Made by a program: the position numbers and the translations under genes
Part shown: positions 1 through 8,306 of the stretch, piece by piece
How positions within the stretch are numbered: position 1 is the first letter of the stretch
Layout: each line of letters begins with the position of its first letter
Notes under the pieces: generated by a model
What the model saw: only the letters and a program-made list of their open reading frames with translations
Told to the model about the DNA's origin: nothing
Database searches by the model: none
Source: Cryobacterium sp. PH31-AA6
GTDB lineage: Bacteria > Actinomycetota > Actinomycetes > Actinomycetales > Microbacteriaceae
Assembly: GCF_030063195.1 (NCBI RefSeq)
Contig: NZ_JASISS010000007.1
Span: 1-64,000 of the forward strand
Direction of reading: 5' to 3'
Length of the DNA: 64,000 nt

Positions 1-107
1 CCAAACGCGACGCCATGCGCCTACTCAAACGCTACCTCGCCCGAGAAATCTTCCCCATCCTCAACGCCATCCAACAACGCCACACCCCAACCCAAATCGC
101 CGCTTGA
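1..107 (+). mobile_element. IS110-type transposase, C-terminal fragment (cut by window edge)
   Basis: The last 34 codons of a reading frame enter from outside the window and end at TGA 105-107. The peptide contains RLLKRYLAREIF, which resembles the C-terminal helix of IS110-family (DEDD) transposases. The stop is followed by a TAGGAGCATC stretch of the kind seen just downstream of actinobacterial IS110 transposases. Codons are A/C-rich (CAA, AAA, AAC), unlike the G/C-ending codons of the neighbours, which fits mobile DNA. The catalytic part lies outside the window, so whether the element is intact cannot be judged. A minisatellite starts about 40 bases downstream. Confidence 0.6.
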
Positions 108-149
108 CATCAATAGGAGCATCGAGATCCGGTGACCCGGGTCTCGACA

Positions 150-293
150 GGCTCGACCACCGGTGCAGGCTCGACCACCGGTGCAGGCTCGACCACCGGT
201 GCAGGCTCGACCACCGGTGCAGGCTCGACCACCGGTGCAGGCTCGACCGTCGGCGCCGGCTCGACCGCCGGCGCGGGCTCGACCGTCGGCGCC
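150..293. repeat. 18-bp tandem array, 8 units
   Basis: Five identical units GGCTCGACCACCGGTGCA (150-239) are followed by three diverged units (240-293) in which ACC/GTGCA becomes GTC or GCC/GCGCC. The array ends six bases before the stop codon of the GH130 gene, so it is just non-coding on the minus strand. The preceding GGTCTCGACAGGCTCGACC resembles extragenic repeats common in Microbacteriaceae genomes (recalled, not searched). There are no unique spacers between units, so it is not a CRISPR. Open frames through it are repeat artefacts. Confidence 0.9.
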
Positions 294-298
294 GGGGA

Positions 299-1369
299 TC
301 AGGCCGGGGTGTGGTCCAGACGTGCCACGCCGATCTTTGAGTCGGCCATTCCGTAGAAGACGAAGCGCTGACCGTCGATCTCCTCGATCGCGGTCGGGAA
401 GACCACGTTCGGGACGATTCCGCTGATCTCGTCCGGCGTCTCCGCCTTGAGCAGCGGTTCCTTCGTGCGCGCCAGCACGATGGTGGGGTCGTCGGCGTCG
501 AGGATCATCGCGCCGGCCGCATAGTTCACCTTCTGCTGTTGCGAGAACGCTCCGTCGATGGTGCCGGTCACGCCGTGGTGCATGAGCAACCAGCCCTCCG
601 GCACGCGCAGCGGGGCGGGCCCGCCGCCGATCTTGAGCTCTTCGAACGGGAACTGCGGCCCGACGAGGAACCGGTGACCGCTCCAGAACGTCAATTTCGT
701 GATGTCGGCCAGGACCTCCGTGACCGGCAGGTAGCTGATCCAGATGCTCTGCCTGGTGTCGGTGACACCGGCCGGAACCCGGATGCCCTCGCCCGGCTTG
801 ACCTCGCCGAGGTCCCACATCGGGCGGTGCAGCACGGCGAAACTCTCGACGCCGTTCGGTCCGGTGACGGGCTCAGGGAAGAAGACCGTGTCCTTGTTGT
901 GGAACAGGTTCAGGTCCATGTCGAGGGCTTCGTCATAGGCGAAGAGCACCGGACCGAGGCGGCGCCACTCACGCAGGTCGCTGGAAACGGCAACGGCCGT
1001 GCGCGGACCGAGGGGCCCGTAGGCGACGTAGGTCATGACGTGCAGGCCGAGGCGCGGGATGAAGGTCACCCGGGGGTCTTCGACGCCGGCGTTGTTCGCG
1101 CCACGCTCCCAGCCCTGGTCCGGTTCGAGCACGACGCCCTCACGTTCGACGCCGGTGGGCACGCCGTCGGTGATGATGACCCTGGCCAGGCCAACGCGGG
1201 AGACGTTGCCGGTGGCAACGAGACGGGGGAGGAGGTACAGGGTGCCGTCGGGCGTGTGGCCGCTACCCGGGTTGAGTACGCCTTCCGCCTCGAGGTCGTT
1301 GCCCTCTTCGGGCGTCATGATGACGCCCATTCTGGTGAGCGTGTACGGGAATTCGGTGGGGGTAGACAT
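299..1369 (-). CDS. GH130 family glycosidase/phosphorylase (beta-mannoside type)
   Basis: This 356-residue protein has the five-bladed propeller style of GH130 (former DUF377). That family contains beta-1,4-mannooligosaccharide and mannosyl-glucose phosphorylases and some beta-mannosidases. The motif EDPRV at residues 97-101 fits the conserved Asp-containing active-site segment of the family. There is no signal peptide, so it should act in the cytoplasm on sugar imported by the adjacent transporter. ATG 1369 is chosen because it lies 2 bases after the stop of the upstream permease; a frame extending further upstream would run into that permease. It is the last gene of the lacI-transporter operon. 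Phosphorylase versus hydrolase activity cannot be decided by eye. Confidence 0.82.
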   Translation of the reverse strand: MSTPTEFPYTLTRMGVIMTPEEGNDLEAEGVLNPGSGHTPDGTLYLLPRLVATGNVSRVGLARVIITDGVPTGVEREGVVLEPDQGWERGANNAGVEDPRVTFIPRLGLHVMTYVAYGPLGPRTAVAVSSDLREWRRLGPVLFAYDEALDMDLNLFHNKDTVFFPEPVTGPNGVESFAVLHRPMWDLGEVKPGEGIRVPAGVTDTRQSIWISYLPVTEVLADITKLTFWSGHRFLVGPQFPFEELKIGGGPAPLRVPEGWLLMHHGVTGTIDGAFSQQQKVNYAAGAMILDADDPTIVLARTKEPLLKAETPDEISGIVPNVVFPTAIEEIDGQRFVFYGMADSKIGVARLDHTPA

Positions 1370-1371
1370 TT

Positions 1372-2205
1372 CTAACCTTTCACGCCTGAGCCGATATCGG
1401 TGGAGACAAAGTGTCGCTGGAAAACGATGAAGAGCAGGACTGCCGGGGCTGCGAGTACGCAGGCTCCGGCGAGCACGGCCCCGAAGGGATTGGCCGCGGT
1501 TGCGGCCACGTTGCTGATGTAGTTGGCCAGCGCCACTGCCAGGGGTTGCATCGAGGCCTCCTTGGTGACGAGGAATGGCCAGAGAAACTCGTTCCACGGT
1601 CCGATGAAGGTCAACAACACCACGGTCAGGATCGCGGGGCGAACGAGCGGGAGGGCGATCTTCCGCAGCACGGTGAGTTCGCCGGCGCCGTCGATCCTCG
1701 CCGCATCAAACAGATCCCGTGGCACCTGCAGGAAGTACTGGCGGAAGATGATCACGGCGGTGGAATTGATCGCAAACGGGAGGATCATGCCGAGGTAGTT
1801 GTCGGCGAGGCCGTAGTCCCTGGCGATCATGACGTAGAGGGGGATCATCAGAAGCTGGAACGGCACGACCTGCACCAGCAGTGCGAGGGCGAAGGTGACC
1901 CCGCGTCCGCGCCACTGCAGCTGGGCCAGCGCATAACCGACGAGCACTCCGAAGACGAGGGTGCCGACGATGACGCCGCCGGTGAAGATTCCCGAGTTGA
2001 GCAGGCCCCGCATGAGGTTGATCCGGCTGTTGATGTCCGTGTAGTTCTCGAACGTCAGGTTGCCCGGGTTCGGGAATGCGCCGCCCGGGGTCGAGTCGGG
2101 CGAGGTCTGCAGCGAACCGATGATCATGTAGTAGAAGGGGAAGAGGAACGCGACGGCGCCGACCGCGAGGACGATGCCGCGGAGAACACTCTGGCGACGG
2201 GTCAT
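1372..2205 (-). CDS. Sugar ABC transporter permease (MalG type)
   Basis: A 277-residue inner-membrane permease of the carbohydrate-uptake (CUT1) class. An N-terminal membrane helix (LAVGAVAFLFPFYYMIIGSL) is followed by the binding-protein-dependent transport domain. The cytoplasmic EAA loop is visible as RIDGAGELTVLRKIALPL near residues 167-185, the contact point for the ATPase. The start overlaps the stop of the other permease by four bases (ATGA), so the two subunits are translationally coupled and probably form a heterodimer. No ATPase gene is present in the locus. CUT1 systems of actinobacteria often use a shared MsiK-type ATPase encoded elsewhere. Confidence 0.92.
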   Translation of the reverse strand: MTRRQSVLRGIVLAVGAVAFLFPFYYMIIGSLQTSPDSTPGGAFPNPGNLTFENYTDINSRINLMRGLLNSGIFTGGVIVGTLVFGVLVGYALAQLQWRGRGVTFALALLVQVVPFQLLMIPLYVMIARDYGLADNYLGMILPFAINSTAVIIFRQYFLQVPRDLFDAARIDGAGELTVLRKIALPLVRPAILTVVLLTFIGPWNEFLWPFLVTKEASMQPLAVALANYISNVAATAANPFGAVLAGACVLAAPAVLLFIVFQRHFVSTDIGSGVKG

Positions 2206-3158
2206 GATTCGTCACCTCCCGCGAGCTTGCGCTGGACGAACGCGATGATGAGCACTCCGATCACGAGCGCGATTCCAATCGCCGAGGCTGTGCCGGGGTG
2301 ACCCTGCTCAATTCCCTTCTGGTACATCAGCAGCACGGGGGAGGTGGATGCCCCGTTGGGCCCCCCACCACCGGTGAGCAGATACGGCTCGGTGAAGAGA
2401 TTCGCACCGGTCACGGTCGAGAGCAGGAGTACGAGCACGGTCGCGGGACGCACGCCGGGGATCGTGACCGAGAAGAAGCTGCGCACGGCGCCGGCGCCGT
2501 CGGTCGACGCAGCCTCGTAGAGCTCCTTCGACACGCTCTGCAGCGCGGCCAGGTAGAGCAGGATGTAGAAGCCGAGCTGTTTCCAGGTGACGAACAGCGC
2601 GATCGTGGGCATTGCCCAAGTCGGGCTGATCAGCCAGGACGGTTTGGGGGCGAGCGGGCCGAGCAGCTGGTTGACCAGTCCGCTCCCACTGAACAGGAAC
2701 AGCCAGACGCCGACGACCGCGACGCTCGCGGTCACGTAGGGCACGTAGTAGGCCACGCGCAGGAAGGTTCGGGCGCGGACCGCCTTGTTCAGAGCCGTCG
2801 CGAGCACGAGGGAGAGCACGACCGTCAGGGGCACGTTGATCAGCAGGAAGATGCCGACGTTGCCGAACGAACGGATCACGGCCGGGTCGGAGAACACCTC
2901 CTGGAAGTTGGCGAGACCGACGAACGGACGATCAACCTGGGCGCCGGGGGCGGCGAAGAAGTAGTCGTGGAACGCCATGTACACCGCGAAAACCAGCGGA
3001 TACGCGAAGACGGCGATGACGAAGATGAGGTAGGGCGCGCTCAGCAGCAAGCCGATGGGGTTCTTGCCCAGGAACTGGCGGCGGCGGCGGGGGGCCCGCC
3101 CGCCGGGAGATCGGGTGGATCTGCCGGCGGGCGGGTTCGCTGTTGCGGTGGTGGTCAT
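2202..3158 (-). CDS. Sugar ABC transporter permease (MalF type)
   Basis: A 318-residue CUT1 permease partner. The N-terminus is basic and rich in Arg and Pro (GGRAPRRRRQF), then six membrane helices follow. The EAA loop is seen as EAASTDGAGAVRSFFSVTIP. It starts 8 bases after the stop of the binding-protein gene and overlaps the MalG-type gene by ATGA, so it is the middle cistron of the import operon. Substrate cannot be read from the permease. The linked GH130 gene suggests a beta-mannoside or related oligosaccharide (inference). Confidence 0.92.
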   Translation of the reverse strand: MTTTATANPPAGRSTRSPGGRAPRRRRQFLGKNPIGLLLSAPYLIFVIAVFAYPLVFAVYMAFHDYFFAAPGAQVDRPFVGLANFQEVFSDPAVIRSFGNVGIFLLINVPLTVVLSLVLATALNKAVRARTFLRVAYYVPYVTASVAVVGVWLFLFSGSGLVNQLLGPLAPKPSWLISPTWAMPTIALFVTWKQLGFYILLYLAALQSVSKELYEAASTDGAGAVRSFFSVTIPGVRPATVLVLLLSTVTGANLFTEPYLLTGGGGPNGASTSPVLLMYQKGIEQGHPGTASAIGIALVIGVLIIAFVQRKLAGGDES

Positions 3159-3166
3159 GGCAGACG

Positions 3167-4471
3167 CTACTTCGTCCCGACCAACTGGTTGATCTTCTCG
3201 GCGGCGCCGGCAAGCGAGGTCTTCACGTCACCCTCGCCGAAGATGACCGACTTGGAGTAGGCGTTGCGGAAGTCCTGCCACACCTCGACCGAGTTGGACA
3301 CACTCGGAACCTCGACCGTGCGACTGGCCTGGTCGCCGAACTGCAGGTAAGCGGGGTTGGCCGCGAAGTAGTCCGGGTACTCGGTGGGGAGGTTGGCGCG
3401 CATCGGCATCTGGCCGGTCAGCTCGAGGAGCTGGCCGTCCTGTGCCTTGCTGGTCGAGAACTTCAGCACGTCCCAGGCGGTGGCCTGGTTCTTGCAGGCG
3501 GTGTACATGCCGACGTTCTTGGCATCGCTGAAGGTGAAGGTCTTGTCCGCCGTGGTGCCCGCGCTGGTGGGAACGGGAACGGCTGCCCAGTTGACCTTGT
3601 CCTTGTAGACCGGTATGGCCCACGGGCCGACGATCGACATGGCGGAAACGCCATCGGCGAACGCGTCGCTGGAGTACTTCTCCTTGCTCGAGAGACCCTC
3701 GGTGTACAGGGTCTTCCAGAATTCGGCGACCTTCACGCCGTCGGCGTCATCGAAGGTGGCCTTGCCGTCTTCAACCAGCTGCGTTCCGCCGCTTTCCGCA
3801 GCGTACAGCGGGTAGAAGTCGAACCAGCTCTGGTAGAACTCGCTCGTCGGCGACGGGAAGATCGCGTTCTTGACGGCGCCGCTGGAGACCAGGGTGCGGG
3901 CGGTGGCGAGGAACTCGTCATAGCTGGCCAGCGAGGGGTTCTCGGCGTCGAGGCCAGCCTTGGTGAAGATGTCCTTGTTGTAGAAGATCATCACGGGGTT
4001 GGACTTCCACGGCATCTGGAAATACTTGCCATCCGCGTTCTGGTACTGCGTGGCGTTCTCGCCGGTGCGGTCCTCAATGTAGGAGGCGCCGTCCTTGAAG
4101 CTGCTCAGGTCGACGAGTCCACCCTGCTTCTCGAACTGCGGCACGGCAACGGGGGCGGTGTTGTAAATCAGGCAGGGGGCGTTTCCGGCGGTGATGGCCG
4201 CGCCGATCACTTCCTCGCTGCTCTTGCCCGCGGGAATCTCCTGCGCCTTGACCTTTTCATCGGGGTGGTCGGCGTTCCATGCCGTCACCATCTGCTTGCC
4301 CCAGGCGATCTCGCTTGAGTTGTTGGAATACCAGATCGTGATCGGGCCGCGGGCCGTCGCGGCGTCGCCACCGCTCGTGCCGCCGGAGGCGCAGGCGCCG
4401 AGCGCCAGAACCACGGTGGCCGAAGCAGCCGTGACGGCGAGGATTCGCCTGGTCAATCCCTTGCTGTGCAT
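3167..4471 (-). CDS. Sugar ABC transporter substrate-binding lipoprotein
   Basis: This 434-residue extracellular solute-binding protein (SBP family 1, maltose-binding type) delivers sugar to the two permeases. The N-terminus MHSKGLTRRILAVTAASA is a classical export signal ending in the lipobox LGAC, so the mature protein is anchored through the Cys. A longer start exists at 4483, but there the AGGAA touches the ATG. For ATG 4471 a GGAG lies 6 bases upstream, so the shorter form is preferred. A 6-bp-stem hairpin sits in the 66-base gap after lacI. Binding proteins are usually needed in excess over the regulator, and such a structure could help set that ratio (inference). Confidence 0.92.
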   Translation of the reverse strand: MHSKGLTRRILAVTAASATVVLALGACASGGTSGGDAATARGPITIWYSNNSSEIAWGKQMVTAWNADHPDEKVKAQEIPAGKSSEEVIGAAITAGNAPCLIYNTAPVAVPQFEKQGGLVDLSSFKDGASYIEDRTGENATQYQNADGKYFQMPWKSNPVMIFYNKDIFTKAGLDAENPSLASYDEFLATARTLVSSGAVKNAIFPSPTSEFYQSWFDFYPLYAAESGGTQLVEDGKATFDDADGVKVAEFWKTLYTEGLSSKEKYSSDAFADGVSAMSIVGPWAIPVYKDKVNWAAVPVPTSAGTTADKTFTFSDAKNVGMYTACKNQATAWDVLKFSTSKAQDGQLLELTGQMPMRANLPTEYPDYFAANPAYLQFGDQASRTVEVPSVSNSVEVWQDFRNAYSKSVIFGEGDVKTSLAGAAEKINQLVGTK

Positions 4472-4493
4472 TTCGTTCTCCATTTCCTAGGAA

Positions 4494-4509
4494 GCAGCAG
4501 CCCTGCTGC
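4494..4509 (-). other. Small hairpin between lacI and binding-protein gene
   Basis: GCAGCA and TGCTGC flank a four-base loop (GCCC on the plus strand) in the 66-base lacI to binding-protein gap. It lacks a U run, so it is a weak terminator at best. In the transcript it would lie shortly upstream of the ribosome-binding site for ATG 4471, where it could act as an mRNA processing or stability element. Confidence 0.35.
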
Positions 4510-4537
4510 GGGTAAATATGGGAAAAAAGTGGGCCGG

Positions 4538-5563
4538 TCAGACCTGACGCGGCGGGGCGGTCGAGCCGCGGATGATCAGCCTGGCCGCCGGAAGATCGAC
4601 GTCCTCGGCGCTGCCGTGCTCCATCAGCCGAAGCAGGGTCTGGGCCGCGGCACGCCCCCAGACCGCGGGCGCCGCGCTGACCGTGGTCAGCGGCGGGAAC
4701 ACGTAGCGGCAGAAGTCGATGTCGTCGAAGCCGGTGATCGAGAGGTCGTCGGGAACCCGGATGCCGAGCTCGTGTGCCACGCCGAGACCGGCGATGGCCA
4801 TCGGGTCGTTGGCGTAGACGATGGCGGTCGGCCGGATCGCCTGGTCGAGCAGGCGCCGGGTGGCGTCCGAGCCGGCACCGACGGAGAAGTCCGTCTCCAC
4901 GGTTTGCCCTTCCGGAAGGCCGGCGGCCGCCATCGCCGCGGCGAAGGCCTCCCGGCGGCGCGTGCCGTGCAGCAGATCGGGGCTCCCGGCGACGTGCGCG
5001 ATCCGGCTGTGGCCGAGCTCGGCGAGGTGGCGCACGGATGCCGTGATTCCGGGGGTGTCATCGACCGTGACCGCGGGGAACGGGCTGTCGCCGTCCGGCC
5101 GGCCGAGGGTGACGGCGGGAAGGCCGAGCTCGGTCAGGAGCGGGATGCGTGCGTCGTTGTGTCGCAGGTCACTGAGGAAGACTCCGTCGACGCGGCCGTC
5201 GGCCACCAGCGACCGGTAGGTCTGCAGCTCGGTATCCTCGTCGGGCACCACGCTGAGCACGAGGGCACGTCGTTCGGCGGCGAGGATCGACTCGACGCCG
5301 GCGATGAAGGAGGGGAAGAACGGGTCGGAGGCGAGAACGTCCGGGTTGCGGGCTATCACCAGGCCCAACGCGTAGGACCGCTGGGTCGACAGGGAGCGCG
5401 CGCGAAGTGACGGCTTCCAGCCCAGGTCCTGGGCGATCTGCAGGATCCGCACGCGGGTTTCCGCGCCGACACCGGGCCGATTGTTCAGGGCGAATGACAC
5501 GAGGCCCTTGCTGACGCCCGCCGTTTTGGCCACGTCGGCGATGGTCACCTTCTCAGTACTCAC
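4538..5563 (-). CDS. LacI-family transcriptional regulator
   Basis: A 341-residue LacI/GalR repressor. The N-terminal helix-turn-helix reads VTIADVAKTAGVSKGLVSFA, followed by a hinge and a periplasmic-binding-protein-like sugar-sensing domain (GLVIARNPDVLASDPFF onward). GTG 5563 is chosen because GAGGAG lies about 5 bases upstream; the longer frame to 5602 has no such site. It is the first gene of the operon and probably controls its own synthesis plus the transporter and GH130 genes, because two LacI-type palindromes overlap its promoter. The ligand is presumably the transported sugar or a product (inference). Confidence 0.92.
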   Translation of the reverse strand: MSTEKVTIADVAKTAGVSKGLVSFALNNRPGVGAETRVRILQIAQDLGWKPSLRARSLSTQRSYALGLVIARNPDVLASDPFFPSFIAGVESILAAERRALVLSVVPDEDTELQTYRSLVADGRVDGVFLSDLRHNDARIPLLTELGLPAVTLGRPDGDSPFPAVTVDDTPGITASVRHLAELGHSRIAHVAGSPDLLHGTRRREAFAAAMAAAGLPEGQTVETDFSVGAGSDATRRLLDQAIRPTAIVYANDPMAIAGLGVAHELGIRVPDDLSITGFDDIDFCRYVFPPLTTVSAAPAVWGRAAAQTLLRLMEHGSAEDVDLPAARLIIRGSTAPPRQV

Positions 5564-5608
5564 TGGGTCTCCTCGTTGATCGCCAGCCGCCGCGGATCGC
5601 AACGGCTG

Positions 5609-5643
5609 ACTGAACCGGTTTAGTTAACTATACCGGTTTAGTT
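5609..5643. promoter_or_regulatory. Two tandem LacI-type operators
   Basis: Two near-perfect 16-bp palindromes with central CG are centred 18 bp apart: ACTGAACCGGTTTAGT at 5609-5624 and ACTATACCGGTTTAGT at 5627-5642. Each has one mismatched pair and they share ACCGGTTTAGTT. The central-CG palindrome form is typical of LacI/GalR operators. The first is downstream of the -10 and the second lies between -35 and -10 of the minus-strand promoter. The 18-bp spacing puts the sites on nearly the same DNA face, which would allow cooperative repression. Confidence 0.8.
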
Positions 5644-5654
5644 GACGACGTCAA
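5627..5654 (-). promoter_or_regulatory. Sigma-A type promoter of the lacI-ABC-GH130 operon
   Basis: Read on the minus strand, TTGACG (5649-5654) and TATAGT (5627-5632) are separated by 16 bp. Each hexamer matches the vegetative consensus at five of six positions. Transcription would start near 5620, inside the operator pair, leaving a leader of about 55 bases before GTG 5563. Confidence 0.7.
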
Positions 5655-5774
5655 GAAGGTCTCCGGCAGTCCCGGCCCACAGGCTGTCCCTTGAGCGATT
5701 CCGATGATTTCTCAGCTTGTTTTCATGGGCAGCTGTCACGGTTCTTCCATCCAATCCGAACCTCAGGAGTCAAG

Positions 5775-6770
5775 ATGAAAACCGCTCTTCGCTCTCACCC
5801 GATACATCGATCCACGCCCGGCCGCATTGCGATCGCCGCGGCCGCGTTCGGGCTCACCGTCGCCGTCGCGGCCCCGGCACTGGCCGACGATTCGAACGAC
5901 CGCCAGACGCGCTTTCCCGAAACCATCACCCCGCCGAACGACGCAGTCGCCGGCGATCTCGGCTTCCAGCCGGAGGGAATCGTGGTGAAGGGGAACACGG
6001 CCTATGCCGGCTCCCTGGTCGACGGCACGATCGTCACCGTGAACCTCCGAACCGGGCACACCGCACCCCTGGTCGCGGCCGACGGCGACCCGGCGGTCGG
6101 CCTCAAGATCGCAGGTCGTCTACTCCTCGTCGCCGGCGGGCCCTCAGGCGAACTCCGCGCGTACGATCGCCGGTCCGGCGCGGAGGTCGCGGTTCGCGAC
6201 ATCACGGGAGCCGGCTTCGTGAACGACCTCACCGTCGTCGGCGACACCGCCTACTTCACCGACTCCCAGCGGGCCGTGATCTATGCGCTCCCGGTGGACG
6301 GTGACACCGTCGGCGAGCCGCGGGAGATCCCGCTCGGCGGTGACTTCGTGCTCGCACCTCCAGGCTCGTTCAACGGGAACGGCATCGCCGCGTTCGATGC
6401 CGGCACTCTCATCCTGGGGCAGTCGGCCGATCCGGACGGCTCGGGCAGCGCCCTGTATCTGGTCGACGTGTCCAGCGGTGAGGCCACCCGGATCACGATC
6501 ACGGGTGGTGACGTGACCGCCGCCGACGGGCTGCTGCTCAAAGGCCGCACGCTCTACGTCGTTCAGAACCGCGAGAACAGCATCGCCCAGCTGCGACTGT
6601 CCTCAGACGGAACGGAGGCGACGTTCGTGCGCACCCTGACGGACCCGGACTTCGACGTCCCGACCACCATTGACTTCGGGCCGCGCGGCGACCTGTACGC
6701 CGTCAACGCGCGGTTCGGAACCCCGGGCACAGACGCCGTGGCCTACGAGATCGTGCGCGTCCAAAGGTAG
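5775..6770 (+). CDS. Secreted SMP-30/gluconolactonase-like beta-propeller protein
   Basis: A 331-residue exported protein. The signal peptide (basic start, hydrophobic AIAAAAFGLTVAVAAPALA) has a predicted cleavage after ALA at residue 37. The mature part shows repeating propeller blades (EGIVVKGNTAYAGSLVDGTI, LKIAGRLLLVAGG, LLLKGRTLYVVQNREN) of the SMP-30/gluconolactonase/LRE superfamily. ATG 5775 has AGGAG five bases upstream; a longer frame from 5691 would bury the signal peptide. It is divergent from lacI and shares the operator-bearing 211-base gap, but sits about 130 bases from the operators. Many relatives have no known enzymatic role, so no substrate is proposed. Confidence 0.75.
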   Translation: MKTALRSHPIHRSTPGRIAIAAAAFGLTVAVAAPALADDSNDRQTRFPETITPPNDAVAGDLGFQPEGIVVKGNTAYAGSLVDGTIVTVNLRTGHTAPLVAADGDPAVGLKIAGRLLLVAGGPSGELRAYDRRSGAEVAVRDITGAGFVNDLTVVGDTAYFTDSQRAVIYALPVDGDTVGEPREIPLGGDFVLAPPGSFNGNGIAAFDAGTLILGQSADPDGSGSALYLVDVSSGEATRITITGGDVTAADGLLLKGRTLYVVQNRENSIAQLRLSSDGTEATFVRTLTDPDFDVPTTIDFGPRGDLYAVNARFGTPGTDAVAYEIVRVQR

Positions 6771-6866
6771 GGCGGGTCTGCCGGGAACAGTGGAGTACGC
6801 CCTCGACCCGCCCGGGCCCGGGAACCCATTGAAGGCCGGTGCGGGCGGGCCTATGGTGACTCCACC

Positions 6867-8306
6867 ATGGACTGGTTCAATGCGGGAGACTACGAGATCG
6901 CGCGGCAGGTGCTGCAGCGCGGCGTTGCCGCGTGCTACCTGATCGGCTTCGTCTCGGCGGTCAACCAGTTCCCGGCTCTGCTCGGGGAACATGGTCTGCT
7001 TCCCGTGCCGGCCTTCGTCTCCCGGGTGCGGTTCCGGCAATCGCCGAGCCTGTTCCACTGGCGGTACACCGACCGGATGCTGCTGGTCCTGGCCTGGTCC
7101 GGCGCGGCCCTGGCCGCGGCGCTGGTGGCCGGGCTGCCGCAGCTCGGGCCGCCGTGGCTGCCGATGGCGGCCTTCCTGCTGCTCTGGGCCGGCTACCTGT
7201 CCATCGTCAATGTCGGGCAAACGTTCTACTCATTCGGGTGGGAGAGCCTGCTGCTGGAGGCTGGTTTCGTGGTCGCGTTCCTCGGCTCACAGGAGGTGGC
7301 CCCGCCGATCGCCGTGATCCTCTTCTGCCGTTGGCTGCTGTTCCGGCTGGAATTCGGCGCCGGGATGATCAAGATCCGCGGCGGGCGGGAATGGCGGGAC
7401 CTGACCGCACTCTTCTACCACCACGAGACGCAGCCGATGCCCAACCCTCTGAGTTGGTTCGTGCATCACCTGCCGAGGTGGTTCCACCGCGGTGAGGTCG
7501 TCGGAAACCATTTTGCGCAGCTCGTGGTGCCGTTCTTCCTGTTCGCACCTCAGCCGGTGGCCTCCGTCGCCGCTGCCGTCATCGTGGCGACCCAGTTCTG
7601 GCTCGTGTTCACCGGCAACTTCGCCTGGCTGAACTGGATCACGATCGTGCTCGCCTTCTCGGCGATCGACGACGCCGCCTTCCGGGCCGTGTTGCCCTGG
7701 CTCCCGGCCGCGGGGCCGTCCCCGGCCGCGCCGATCTGGTTCGTTGTGGTGGTGCTGGCCGCCATGGTGTTGCTGCTCGTGCTCAGCTACCGGCCGCTCG
7801 CGAACCTGTTCGCGCGTCGACAGCTGATGAACGCGAGTTTCAACCGCTATCACCTGGTCAACGCGTACGGCGCGTTCGGCACCGTCACCAAGGAGCGCTT
7901 CGAGGTGGTCGTCGAGGGCAGCAACGCGGATGACCCGCGCGACGAGACCGGTTGGCTCGCCTACGAGTTCCGGGGCAAGCCGGGCGATCCGGGGCGGCTG
8001 CCGCGCCAGGCCGCCCCGTATCACCTGCGTCTGGACTGGCTGATGTGGTTCCTCGCCCTCGGCGCGAGGGACACTCGGTGGTTCGAGGTCTTCCTGGTCC
8101 GGTTGCTCGAGGGCGACCGCCCCACCCTGCGGTTGCTGCGCGTCAACCCCTTCCCGGGCGCCCCGCCCCGGCACATTCGTGCCCGCGTCTTCCTCTACCG
8201 ATTCTCGACCCACGCGGAACGCCGGGCCGCCCACGTCTGGTGGATTCGCTCGGAAGTGGGCCTGCTCGTCGCCCCGGTGTCGCTCGCCGGGCGGGCACGT
8301 GCCTGA
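6867..8306 (+). CDS. Lipase maturation factor (LMF1)-like membrane protein
   Basis: A 479-residue multi-pass membrane protein. The early segments YEIARQVLQRGVAACYLIGF and SLFHWRYTDRMLL, the mid-region FGAGMIKIRGGREWRDL, and the soluble C-terminal part with YEFRGKPGD and APYHLRLDWLMWF match the LMF1/TMEM112 family. The vertebrate member assists folding of secreted lipases. The role of the common actinobacterial homologues is unknown. Its last 8 bases overlap the GTG start of the next gene, so the two are probably made together. ATG 6867 has only a weak ribosome-binding site. Confidence 0.85.
   Translation: MDWFNAGDYEIARQVLQRGVAACYLIGFVSAVNQFPALLGEHGLLPVPAFVSRVRFRQSPSLFHWRYTDRMLLVLAWSGAALAAALVAGLPQLGPPWLPMAAFLLLWAGYLSIVNVGQTFYSFGWESLLLEAGFVVAFLGSQEVAPPIAVILFCRWLLFRLEFGAGMIKIRGGREWRDLTALFYHHETQPMPNPLSWFVHHLPRWFHRGEVVGNHFAQLVVPFFLFAPQPVASVAAAVIVATQFWLVFTGNFAWLNWITIVLAFSAIDDAAFRAVLPWLPAAGPSPAAPIWFVVVVLAAMVLLLVLSYRPLANLFARRQLMNASFNRYHLVNAYGAFGTVTKERFEVVVEGSNADDPRDETGWLAYEFRGKPGDPGRLPRQAAPYHLRLDWLMWFLALGARDTRWFEVFLVRLLEGDRPTLRLLRVNPFPGAPPRHIRARVFLYRFSTHAERRAAHVWWIRSEVGLLVAPVSLAGRARA

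Noticed and set aside
150-293. Possible CRISPR array
   Set aside because: Units are directly adjacent without spacers and no cas gene is in the window.
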